This document shows, piece after piece, positions 1 to 6,669 of a stretch of 6,963 nucleotides of DNA (position 1 is its first letter; each line of letters opens with the position of its first letter). The position numbers and the translations under genes were made by a program. Below the pieces are notes generated by a model, which ran no database searches, had not been told where the DNA came from, and was given only the letters and a program-made list of their open reading frames with translations. Origin of the DNA: Fidelibacterota bacterium (GTDB taxonomy: Bacteria > Fidelibacterota > UBA2242). The DNA is taken from contig JAGLWX010000030.1 of the NCBI GenBank assembly GCA_023133185.1, forward strand, positions 1 to 6,963, read 5' to 3'.

Positions 1-14
1 CCCTAAAATTACCA

Positions 15-173
15 TTACGCCAATTTTTCCATACAGTCATTGCATAAACCATGGCTGAATTCCGCTTCCGAGTGTTTGCTGATATAGAGTTCAACATCGC
101 TCCAATATCCCTGGTCATCACGGATTTTCTTACAGCCGGCGCAAATCGGTATTAAGCCGCTGAGAGTATTTAC
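15..173 (-). other. Putative zinc-binding C-terminal module of the PAS protein
   Basis: This covers residues 508-559 of the PAS protein. It contains C518-A-G-C521 followed by a KKIRDD stretch, then GYW (529-531), and closes with F546-S-H548-G-L-C551-N-D-C554. Two CxxC pairs about 30 residues apart, with a nearby His, resemble a small zinc ribbon or knuckle. From memory, the same pattern ends many bacterial PAS and receiver proteins and replaces an enzymatic output. Metal binding is inferred from the Cys/His spacing only. Confidence 0.6.
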
Positions 174-1694
174 ACGGTTTAGCGCTTCCTGAAGTTTGAG
201 AATGATTCTTTCCCGTTCTTCTTCTGCTTTTTTCCGCTCTGTAATGTCCCGGTAGGTTGCCAGTATTCCGATTTGTTTTTCACCCGCAATAATGGGAGCG
301 CCGCCAATCGAGACATCGACAAGAGTTCCATTTTTCCGCTGTCTCTTATTTTCACTGAGCGCAATACCACCTTGTTCCACAAGATTTGTTATTTTTTTTG
401 CTTCATTACGCTTTTCTTTCGGAACAACTACAGCATCAACATTTTTACCCTTTATTTCATCCAGTTTATATCCGAACATCGTTTCAAACTGTGTGTTTAT
501 ATTAACAATACAGTGATCAAGATCCAGTGACACAATCGCATCGGCAGTGCTATTGAATAAGGCTTCAAAATATTGCTTTTGGGTGCGAATTTCTTCTTCC
601 GCTTTTTTCATATCTGTAATGTCCATATAGACACAGAACATCCCGATCTGTTTTCCATCAACAATGATCGGGGCGCCGCCAATAGAAATGTCAATCAAGG
701 TACCGTCTTTTCTCAGTCGTTTTGTTTCCTTAACGGCTATTCCACCTCGTTGAACTAATTTCGTTACTTTTCTGGCTTCTTTGATAAGTTTCTTTGGAAC
801 GATTATATTATCGATTTTTTTGCCAATAATATCTTCGAGGTGATATCCAAACAGCTTCTCAAACTGGAGATTTATATTTACTACTCTTTCTTTCATATCC
901 AGGGAAACAATCGCTCCGGTTGAACTGGTAAACAGCGCCTCAAAATACTGTTTTTGAGCATGAATTTCTTTTTCAACCTTTTTACGCTCCGAAATATCTC
1001 GTATTACGGCGAATGTCGCTTTATCGCCCTTGTAATCTATGATTGCGACATTTGCCCCGACCTCGATCTCAGCGCCGTTCTTTTTCTTAAATACTGTCTC
1101 ATATTGTGAAGAAACTGCTTCTCTATGATCACGGCGTGCGCTTCGTTCCTGAAGTATTTTTAGTCCGCGCTCCGTGTAAACATCGCGATAATCTTTCATT
1201 AATAATTCATTGACTGTATAACCAAGCATCTTAGCAAATTGATTATTAAAAAAGATAAATTTGTCGTATTGACTGATCACGACGCCATCATTAATATTCT
1301 CGATTAGCAATCGATATTTTGCTTCTTGTTCCAGTGCCCCGGTTTCGGTAATCTCAGTGATGTATCCTTCCAGCGCTTCAAGTTCACCATTATTCGAAAA
1401 AATCCCTATACCCTGTTCCCAAACCCACTTTAATTGATCTGACGCCGTGCGGATTCGGTATTTCAGAATGAACGATTTATGTTGTTTTATTGCTTTTTGA
1501 ATCTCGCTATGTACATATTTTCTATCTGATTTTTCAATCAAACTTCCATAACTAACTTTTTTATTTTGAATAAGATCTTCAGAATGATATCCCAATAATT
1601 CGTAGCATCCTTTACTCAGGAATTCCATTGTCCAGTCCCGATCATTGGCACAGCGGTACACAATCCCGGGAAGGTTATCTATTAGAGTTTTCAT
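15..1694 (-). CDS. Four-PAS-domain sensory protein with C-terminal Cys/His-rich module
   Basis: The 559-residue product is a soluble sensor-type protein with no signal peptide or membrane segment. Four PAS folds follow one another: about 1-117 (PAS_3-like, ending in a PAC-like segment), 126-237, 247-370 and 372-489. PAS2 to PAS4 end in the DIT/DIS-(E/D)-x-KK motif that usually closes a PAC segment. A charged helix at about 485-511 leads to a compact tail with C518-x-x-C521 and H548-G-x-C551-x-x-C554, a spacing that suggests metal binding. I recognise this tail as a recurrent end-module of PAS and response-regulator proteins, but no function is known to me. No histidine kinase, GGDEF, EAL, HTH or methyl-accepting region is present, so the output is unknown and the ligands cannot be read from sequence. 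The ATG start is preceded by a GAGGG about 10 nt upstream. The gene lies 107 nt after argF and may be transcribed separately. Domain calls are solid; the role in signalling is inferred. Confidence 0.9.
   Translation of the reverse strand: MKTLIDNLPGIVYRCANDRDWTMEFLSKGCYELLGYHSEDLIQNKKVSYGSLIEKSDRKYVHSEIQKAIKQHKSFILKYRIRTASDQLKWVWEQGIGIFSNNGELEALEGYITEITETGALEQEAKYRLLIENINDGVVISQYDKFIFFNNQFAKMLGYTVNELLMKDYRDVYTERGLKILQERSARRDHREAVSSQYETVFKKKNGAEIEVGANVAIIDYKGDKATFAVIRDISERKKVEKEIHAQKQYFEALFTSSTGAIVSLDMKERVVNINLQFEKLFGYHLEDIIGKKIDNIIVPKKLIKEARKVTKLVQRGGIAVKETKRLRKDGTLIDISIGGAPIIVDGKQIGMFCVYMDITDMKKAEEEIRTQKQYFEALFNSTADAIVSLDLDHCIVNINTQFETMFGYKLDEIKGKNVDAVVVPKEKRNEAKKITNLVEQGGIALSENKRQRKNGTLVDVSIGGAPIIAGEKQIGILATYRDITERKKAEEERERIILKLQEALNRVNTLSGLIPICAGCKKIRDDQGYWSDVELYISKHSEAEFSHGLCNDCMEKLA
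207..956 (-). repeat. Tandem internal duplication of a 125-residue PAS unit
   Basis: Residues 247-371 (bases 582-956) and 372-496 (bases 207-581) align without a gap over 125 positions. By hand count about 60% of residues are identical. Both units open with QKQYFEALF, share VNIN and QFE, and carry the block SIGGAPII followed by KQIG. The two DNA copies have drifted at synonymous and non-synonymous sites, so this is an old enough duplication to be stable. PAS1 and PAS2 do not belong to the same repeat family. Confidence 0.9.
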
Positions 1695-1801
1695 CTGTTT
1701 TCTACCCTCATTGAAAATCTATTCTGCTGAATTGATCTGAGATTTTTCCCCTAATTACTTCTCAACTTTTCAGCTGTACGTAATAAAAAGTGATATAATG
1801 C
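1695..1801. other. Intergenic gap between argF and the PAS gene
   Basis: This 107-nt AT-rich stretch is the longest non-coding interval in the window. On the minus strand it contains a weak 5-bp stem with a GAAA loop (1763-1776), one pair of which is G-U, and it is not followed by a T-run, so it does not read as an intrinsic terminator. I saw no sigma-70 hexamer pair with good spacing and no GG-N10-GC sigma-54 site. It could hold a promoter for the PAS gene, but the sequence does not show one clearly. Confidence 0.5.
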
Positions 1802-2716
1802 TTATCCATGCATCAGTTTTACAATAATCGCTTTCTGGACATGCATACGATTTTCAGCTTCATCAAATACAATTGAGTTCGGACCATCAATTACGTCATC
1901 GGTTATCTCGTCACCGCGGTGTGCCGGCAGGCAGTGCATTACAAGCGATTCCTTTTTTGCATGTTTCATTAATTCAGTATTGATCTGAAAAGGCATAAAG
2001 TCCCGGCGGCGTTGTTCGGCTTCTTCTTCCTGCCCCATACTCGCCCAGACATCCGTATAAATTACATCGGCATCGTGAACAGCTTCGACCGGATCCCGGA
2101 GAATATCTATTCTGCTGATCCCAACATTCCTGGCATTGTTCAGAATCGTTTCATCCGGATCGTAGCCACTCGGAGACGCCAATACAAAATGCATGGGCAG
2201 CCGGGCTGCCAGGTTAATCCATGAGTTCGCCACATTATTCCCGTCACCTATAAACGCAACTTTCAGGTCATTAAGATGCTGCCTGTGTTCGAGTACAGTG
2301 AAGATGTCCGCCATGACCTGGCACGGATGATTCAAATCTGTCAGTCCGTTAATTACCGGAACCGTAGCATATTTTGCCATCTCCAGCATATGGGTGTGCT
2401 CAAACAAACGAGCCATAATAACATCGTCGTAGCGCGAAATTACTCTGGCGATATCCTTAACCGCTTCCCGTTTTCCTATGCCGATATCATTAGGACTCAG
2501 GTAAATGGCATGTCCCCCCATCTGTGACATTCCGGTTTCAAAGGAAATCCGGGTTCTGGCAGAGGGTTTGGCAAAGATCATCGCCATATTTACGCCCTTA
2601 AGCGGCATGTATTCTTTGCCTTCTTTTACATAGGCTTTCATTTTTGCGGTTAATTCAAAAATTTCATTAATCTCTTCGGTCGAAAAATCGGTAATATGAA
2701 TAAAATCTCTTTTCAT
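1802..2716 (-). CDS. argF: Ornithine carbamoyltransferase
   Basis: The cytosolic enzyme transfers the carbamoyl group from carbamoyl phosphate to ornithine, giving citrulline in arginine biosynthesis. The 304-residue length is normal for the catabolic/anabolic OTCase family. The carbamoyl-phosphate loop is at S52-A-R54-T55-R56, HPCQ is at 130-133, a GDGNNVA segment lies at 157-163, DVWASMG is at 222-228 and the HCLPAHRG active-site segment is at 261-268. HCLP together with the SMG motif separates it from aspartate carbamoyltransferase, and N-acetylornithine or putrescine versions are less likely but not excluded. The second residue of the S-x-R-T loop is Ala rather than the more usual Thr or Gly. 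The ATG start has an AGGAG 6 nt upstream. The gene begins 9 nt after hslU, so it is almost certainly co-transcribed with hslVU. No ARG box or attenuator is visible. argF and argI are equivalent names for this family. Confidence 0.93.
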   Translation of the reverse strand: MKRDFIHITDFSTEEINEIFELTAKMKAYVKEGKEYMPLKGVNMAMIFAKPSARTRISFETGMSQMGGHAIYLSPNDIGIGKREAVKDIARVISRYDDVIMARLFEHTHMLEMAKYATVPVINGLTDLNHPCQVMADIFTVLEHRQHLNDLKVAFIGDGNNVANSWINLAARLPMHFVLASPSGYDPDETILNNARNVGISRIDILRDPVEAVHDADVIYTDVWASMGQEEEAEQRRRDFMPFQINTELMKHAKKESLVMHCLPAHRGDEITDDVIDGPNSIVFDEAENRMHVQKAIIVKLMHG

Positions 2717-2720
2717 TCAA

Positions 2721-2728
2721 TTCTCCTA
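2721..2728 (-). promoter_or_regulatory. argF ribosome binding site overlapping the hslU stop
   Basis: The minus strand reads TAGGAGAA, so the TAG stop codon of hslU supplies the first bases of the AGGAG Shine-Dalgarno for argF. Spacing to the argF ATG is 6 nt. A ribosome terminating on hslU therefore sits on the argF entry site, which favours coupled translation. Confidence 0.8.
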
Positions 2729-4084
2729 AAGAATGTATCGGCTCAAGTCTCTGTCTTTAATAATTTTGGATAGTCTTTTTTTAACAACGTCTTTGCTGAT
2801 CTTTACTTCCTTGATTGATTGATCCGGTATCTTAAAGAGCTTATCCTCTAACAATGTGGTCAGGATTGTGTGTAAACGTCGGGCGCCAATATTTTCCATC
2901 TTCTCATTTACTTCGGCTGCAAGCTGGGCGATTTCCTCAACTGCATCCTCTTCAATGATCAATTTAACGCCTTCCGTCTCTAATAAAGCGGCATACTGTT
3001 TAAGCAGCGCATTGCGCGGATTTTTCAGAATCTTAATAAATTCCTCTTTGCCGAGGCTCTCCATCTCCACTCGAATCGGAAAACGTCCCTGGAGTTCCGG
3101 GATAAGGTCGGACGGCTTCGTCATATGAAATGCGCCCGCAGAGATAAACAGGATGTGATCGGTCCTTACTACTCCGAATTTCGTCTGAACATTTGATCCT
3201 TCAACGATTGGCAGAATATCCCGCTGGACACCTTCTCTCGAAACATCGGGTCCCCGACCGGAATCACCATGACTGGATGCGATTTTATCAATTTCATCTA
3301 AAAATACGATCCCGGATTCTTCAACCCGCCGGACTGCTTCCTGGATGATACGGTCCATATCGATCAGCTTTTCGGCTTCTTCATTGGTAAATATTTTCCG
3401 GGCTTCTTCGATAGTGGTTTTCTGGATCTTTTTCTTTTTCGGAAAAGCGCTTCCCAACATTTCGGTCAGGTTAAGCCCCATTTCTTCCATGCCGGCGGGA
3501 CCGAAGACCTGCATCATTGGCGTGCCGCCTTTATGGACCGTAATTTCTATTACTCGTCTATCCAGTGATCCTTTATCAAGCATTTCACGGAATTTTTCAC
3601 GAGTCCGGCTCAGCTGATCATCCGGTTTTTCCAGGGTTGACTCCGAACTGGGGGCGCTGCCTCGTGGTGGAAGGAGAATATCCAGAATTCGCTCGTTTGC
3701 CATGATAATCGCCTGCTCATTTACTTCTGCAATCCGTTCCGCTTTGACGAGATTGACGGATATATTCATCAGATCCCGGATGATTGACTCCACATCTCTA
3801 CCCACATAACCGACTTCCGTGAACTTGGACGCTTCAACCTTGATAAAGGGTGCGTGGGATAAATTCGATAAGCGACGGGCAATTTCGGTTTTTCCAACAC
3901 CGGTGGGACCAATCAAGATGATGTTATTCGGGAGAATATCTTCTTTAATTTGCCCTTCAACCCGTTGACGGCGCCAGCGGTTACGCAGTGCAATCGCCAC
4001 AGCTTTTTTTGCTTTATCCTGACCGACGATATAGGCATCCAGTTCTTTTACGATTTCGCGAGGTGTTAATTCTTTCTGTTTCAT
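2726..4084 (-). CDS. hslU: HslU, ATPase/unfoldase subunit of the HslUV protease
   Basis: HslU (ClpY) is an AAA+ hexamer that recognises, unfolds and threads substrates into the HslV chamber in the cytosol. With the ATG at 4082-4084 the product has 452 residues, close to the E. coli protein (443). Visible features in that numbering are the N-terminal LTPREIV segment (6-12), the YIVGQ motif (18-22), Walker A GPTGVGKT (59-66), the substrate-gripping pore loop GYVG (92-95), an intermediate I-domain of about 100-230, Walker B VFLDEIDK (260-267), the GRFPIRVE segment with a probable arginine finger R334, sensor-2 GARR (400-403) and the C-terminal tail DLSRYIL (446-452), which in the family inserts into HslV to activate it. 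An in-frame TTG at 4121-4123 would add 13 residues, but family proteins begin near LTPREIV and the ATG overlaps the hslV stop as ATGA. A GGAG lies only 2 nt from the ATG, so coupling to hslV translation probably drives initiation. Confidence 0.97.
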   Translation of the reverse strand: MKQKELTPREIVKELDAYIVGQDKAKKAVAIALRNRWRRQRVEGQIKEDILPNNIILIGPTGVGKTEIARRLSNLSHAPFIKVEASKFTEVGYVGRDVESIIRDLMNISVNLVKAERIAEVNEQAIIMANERILDILLPPRGSAPSSESTLEKPDDQLSRTREKFREMLDKGSLDRRVIEITVHKGGTPMMQVFGPAGMEEMGLNLTEMLGSAFPKKKKIQKTTIEEARKIFTNEEAEKLIDMDRIIQEAVRRVEESGIVFLDEIDKIASSHGDSGRGPDVSREGVQRDILPIVEGSNVQTKFGVVRTDHILFISAGAFHMTKPSDLIPELQGRFPIRVEMESLGKEEFIKILKNPRNALLKQYAALLETEGVKLIIEEDAVEEIAQLAAEVNEKMENIGARRLHTILTTLLEDKLFKIPDQSIKEVKISKDVVKKRLSKIIKDRDLSRYIL

Positions 4085-4641
4085 AGCTCCATTATGGTCA
4101 ATTTGTCGTTTGTGTAAATACAAATATTCGATGCGATCTTTAAGGATTCTTCAACAATCTCCCTGGCGGATAGCTGACTGTGTATGAATAAAGCCCGGGC
4201 AGCTGCCAGCGCGAATGGTCCGCCGGATCCAATCGCAATAATATCATCATCAGGTTCAATGACGTCTCCGGTTCCGGATATAACCAGCAGTGTTTTGGTA
4301 TCCATGACAGTCAGCAATGCTTCCAGACGCCGTAGATATTTATCGGTTCGCCAGAGTTTTGCCAGTTCCACGGCTGCCCGGTGAACATTGCCTTTGTATT
4401 TTTCCAATTCGCCTTCAAATTTTTCAAATAACGTGAAGGCGTCCGCAGATGCGCCGGCAAATCCAACCAGTATTTTGTCGTTATACAATTTGCGGATCTT
4501 GCGGGTGTTGTGTTTCATAATCGTATTGCCAATGGTTACCTGCCCGTCACTTCCCATGGCAACTTTGCCATCCCGCCGGATTCCGATTACAGTTGTCGAA
4601 CGAACGTGATTTTCCCTGTCTGGATTATTATAACTTACCAT
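4081..4641 (-). CDS. hslV: HslV, threonine peptidase subunit of the HslUV protease
   Basis: HslV (ClpQ) forms a double-hexamer proteolytic chamber related to the proteasome beta subunit and works with HslU. The 186-residue product aligns along its length with E. coli HslV (176 residues). The catalytic N-terminal threonine of the family matches T16, in the segment STTVIGIRRDG. Counting T16 as Thr1, Asp17 (in SDGQVT) and Lys33 are conserved, and the FAG loop, the DAFTLFE helix, the RTDK segment, GSGGP and the C-terminal ICIYTN block follow in order. The ATG at 4639-4641 leaves 15 residues ahead of the threonine, which must be removed for activity; no in-frame GTG, TTG or CTG lies closer and an in-frame TAA stands upstream. 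This is longer than the lone Met of E. coli. The gene follows hflC by 38 nt and overlaps hslU by ATGA. Confidence 0.96.
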   Translation of the reverse strand: MVSYNNPDRENHVRSTTVIGIRRDGKVAMGSDGQVTIGNTIMKHNTRKIRKLYNDKILVGFAGASADAFTLFEKFEGELEKYKGNVHRAAVELAKLWRTDKYLRRLEALLTVMDTKTLLVISGTGDVIEPDDDIIAIGSGGPFALAAARALFIHSQLSAREIVEESLKIASNICIYTNDKLTIMEL

Positions 4642-4652
4642 ACCATTGAGTA

Positions 4653-4656
4653 TCCT
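4653..4656 (-). promoter_or_regulatory. Shine-Dalgarno upstream of hslV, with two candidate ATGs
   Basis: An AGGA on the minus strand is the only clear ribosome binding site between hflC and hslV. It lies 11 nt from the hslV ATG (4639-4641) and 6 nt from another ATG (4644-4646) in a different frame that hits TAA after three codons. Spacing alone favours the second ATG, yet only the first opens hslV. Confidence 0.55.
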
Positions 4657-4679
4657 ATTTTAACGATCAATTCTGCTGA

Positions 4680-5648
4680 TTATTTTGTCGAACCCAAATA
4701 CTGCAAGAATTCATTTTCCGTCGACATAATCAGTGTCGTCGATGAATCAATCGTTTTCTTATAAACGTCGAGTGTCCGCAGAAATTTATAAAAATCTCTC
4801 GAATCAGTTGACCGGTTGTAAGCATCACCGTAAATCTTTACCGCTTTCGCATCGGCTTTACCACGAATCTGTTGCGCTTCGAGGTATGCTCCCGATAAAA
4901 TTTCTTTCTTTTTCCTGATTTGCTTACCGATAATTTCCTGTTTCTTACCCTGACCGGTTGCCCGGTATTTTTCCGCAATACGCTTCTGCTCGGAGATCAT
5001 GCGGTCAAATACCTTTTTCTGAACTTCTCTATTATAATCGATCTTTTTGACCTGAAGGTCGATGATTTCGATACCCAGATCAAGTTCTTGTAACTTTTTT
5101 CTAACATTTTCAATAATCGCATTTGTGATTTTACTTCTCATGCCCTCAACATTCAATTCCTGAATTCTGCGGGAATCGATTTCAGTGTCGTCACCGGCGG
5201 ATTCAACTTCAACGATCGCCATAGTACGGTCGGAACTGCGCACAATTTCCGGCAGCGTATGATTTGAAACTTCATCACGAACAGCGCCGTCAAGCAGAAC
5301 ATCGAGACGGGAATAACCGATCATTTCGCTTGTGTTGCTAATATAAAACTCCAGTGCATCGGAAATGCGCCAGCGGGCAAAAGTATCAATATAAATAAAC
5401 TTATTATCTTTGGTCGGAATCTCCTGGGGATTTCCGTCCCATTCCAGGGTTCGCTTATCAAAAGTAATTACTTTCTGGATAAACGGAATTTTGAAATGAA
5501 TTCCTGCAGTTGTTATCGGTTGACCTACCGGGTTTCCAAATTGTGTGATTATTGACTGTTGCGTCTCATTCAGAATAAAAATTGAGGCGCCGATAAATGC
5601 CACAAGAACAACTAATGCCAGCAGCAATACTATTTTTCCTGTTTTCAT
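4680..5648 (-). CDS. hflC: HflC, SPFH-domain modulator of FtsH
   Basis: HflC pairs with HflK in a large inner-membrane assembly that encloses and modulates the AAA+ protease FtsH. The 322-residue protein (E. coli 334) starts with two Lys and a single hydrophobic anchor at about 5-26, and most of the protein then lies outside the cytoplasm, as expected for this type II topology. The SPFH/PHB domain spans about 27-200, with the Q-x-x-I-x-x-F-G-x-P opening at 31-40. It is followed by a Lys-rich helix (about 200-265) including RATGQG and a GKADAKA stretch, then the DFYKFLRTL block and the conserved C-terminal end EFLQYL. The helix is shorter in Glu/Ala and richer in Lys than in E. coli. The start is fixed by the ATGA overlap with hflK. 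A GGAGGA lies about 14 nt upstream and a G-rich run sits closer. Assignment to HflC rather than HflK rests on the C-terminal pattern and order. Confidence 0.94.
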   Translation of the reverse strand: MKTGKIVLLLALVVLVAFIGASIFILNETQQSIITQFGNPVGQPITTAGIHFKIPFIQKVITFDKRTLEWDGNPQEIPTKDNKFIYIDTFARWRISDALEFYISNTSEMIGYSRLDVLLDGAVRDEVSNHTLPEIVRSSDRTMAIVEVESAGDDTEIDSRRIQELNVEGMRSKITNAIIENVRKKLQELDLGIEIIDLQVKKIDYNREVQKKVFDRMISEQKRIAEKYRATGQGKKQEIIGKQIRKKKEILSGAYLEAQQIRGKADAKAVKIYGDAYNRSTDSRDFYKFLRTLDVYKKTIDSSTTLIMSTENEFLQYLGSTK

Positions 5649-6631
5649 TTTGCCACCCCCATTCCTCCAAGATTCAGAAGCGGCACGAGACTTTTCACCT
5701 CTTTATCTATCAGGATTTTTTCATGAACATTCTTCATAACCGTTTCCATTGTTTCAAGATACAGGCGCTGGCGGGTTACTTCTCTCGCCTTCTTATATTC
5801 ATTAAAAACAGATGTAAAGAGTTGCGCGTCGCCACTCGCCCGGTTGGTGCGGTCGATGCCGTATCCCATGGCTTCCTGTATGAGCCGTTCGGCTTCACCC
5901 TGAGCCCTGAAGATCTCTTTGTTATAAGCCTGGTTGGCTTCGTTAATTGCCGTTTCCTGCTCCTGTTTTGCCCGGTTTACCTCATTGAAGGAATCAAAAA
6001 CCGGTCCCGGTGGCTGTACCGTAATCAACTGAACCAGTTCGATATTCACACCCAGGTCGTATTTATCAAGGGTTTCCTGCATATAATCTTTAGCAAGAAG
6101 CGCCACTTCCCGGCGGTCGGTTTGCAGAACTTCACGAAATGCCCGATCACCTACTACAAATCGCATGGCTGCTTCGGCGACATTCCGAATAGTTCCACTC
6201 TGTCCTCGCACCTTAAACAGGAATTTTACCGGGTCATTAATTTTATATTGGACGATCCATTGAACATCCGCAATATTTAAGTCACCGGTCAGCATCCAGG
6301 ATTCACCACTATATTGAGTTTTAGAATAGATGGTTTTAACTCCCGGACGCGCCGTCCGAAAACCAAACTCCTCTTTCCATTGATAATCCACACGAACCGT
6401 ATAGAGTTTGTCAATTCCCCAGGGGAATTTCAGATGAAGTCCCGGATAGGTCGTTTTATTATATTTCCCAAATCGCAAGATGACGCCGTTTTCATTCGCA
6501 TCAATCGTGTAGAACGACATTGCCACCGTAATGACTACTACAATGAAAATAGCTGCCGCAACCCCCAGCCATGTCTGGGATGAAGACAACTCAAACTCAC
6601 TGTCGCCTATTTTAATTTTTTTCCAAGCCAT
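5645..6631 (-). CDS. hflK: HflK, SPFH-domain modulator of FtsH
   Basis: HflK is the partner of HflC in the FtsH-associated membrane complex. The 328-residue product is shorter than E. coli HflK (419), mainly because it lacks the long Gly/Pro-rich cytoplasmic head; only about 20 residues precede the membrane segment at about 21-40. The SPFH domain follows (about 41-220), with the ENGVILRFGKY opening, the PGLHLKFPW segment (63-71), LTGDLNIADVQW and the VQPPGPV motif typical of HflK near 205-211. A charged helix (about 218-275) containing NRAKQEQET and AQGEAERLI matches the HflK helix that packs against HflC. The C-terminus is short and ends in a Gly-rich GGMGVAK. The ATG has an AAAGGAGG 5 nt upstream, one of the best ribosome sites in the window. 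The gene begins 26 nt after rpoN and overlaps hflC by ATGA. Confidence 0.95.
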   Translation of the reverse strand: MAWKKIKIGDSEFELSSSQTWLGVAAAIFIVVVITVAMSFYTIDANENGVILRFGKYNKTTYPGLHLKFPWGIDKLYTVRVDYQWKEEFGFRTARPGVKTIYSKTQYSGESWMLTGDLNIADVQWIVQYKINDPVKFLFKVRGQSGTIRNVAEAAMRFVVGDRAFREVLQTDRREVALLAKDYMQETLDKYDLGVNIELVQLITVQPPGPVFDSFNEVNRAKQEQETAINEANQAYNKEIFRAQGEAERLIQEAMGYGIDRTNRASGDAQLFTSVFNEYKKAREVTRQRLYLETMETVMKNVHEKILIDKEVKSLVPLLNLGGMGVAK

Positions 6632-6636
6632 TTCAG

Positions 6637-6644
6637 CCTCCTTT
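6637..6644 (-). promoter_or_regulatory. Strong hflK ribosome binding site
   Basis: The minus strand reads AAAGGAGG with a 5-nt spacer to the hflK ATG, a near-perfect anti-Shine-Dalgarno match. It fixes the hflK start and suggests independent, efficient initiation despite the short 26-nt gap after rpoN. Confidence 0.85.
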
Positions 6645-6645
6645 G

Positions 6646-6669
6646 TTATATACTTCGTTAGATACTTCG
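6646..6669 (-). repeat. 12-bp tandem duplication at the rpoN stop codon
   Basis: Two adjoining 12-bp units, 6646-6657 and 6658-6669, differ at one base. On the minus strand they read CGAAGTATCTAA then CGAAGTATATAA. The first copy ends with the TAA stop of rpoN and the second lies in the rpoN-hflK gap, so the duplication lengthened the spacer without changing the protein. Confidence 0.8.

Noticed and set aside
1..14. Left edge searched for a terminator of the PAS gene
   Set aside because: Only 14 bases are present after the stop codon, with no hairpin visible.
1735..1767. TGAGA...TCTCA inverted repeat in the argF-PAS gap, considered as an operator or hairpin
   Set aside because: Five-base arms with a 17-nt spacer are expected by chance in AT-rich sequence, and no regulator motif is recognisable.
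1763..1776. Small inverted repeat with a GAAA loop after argF, considered as a terminator
   Set aside because: The stem has only five pairs, one of them G-U, and no T-run follows on the minus strand.
5597..6280. Plus-strand open frame of 227 codons across the hflC-hflK junction
   Set aside because: It lies antisense to hflK, which is strongly supported by family motifs. The translation is rich in Phe, Cys and His with no recognisable domain, which is typical of a shadow frame.
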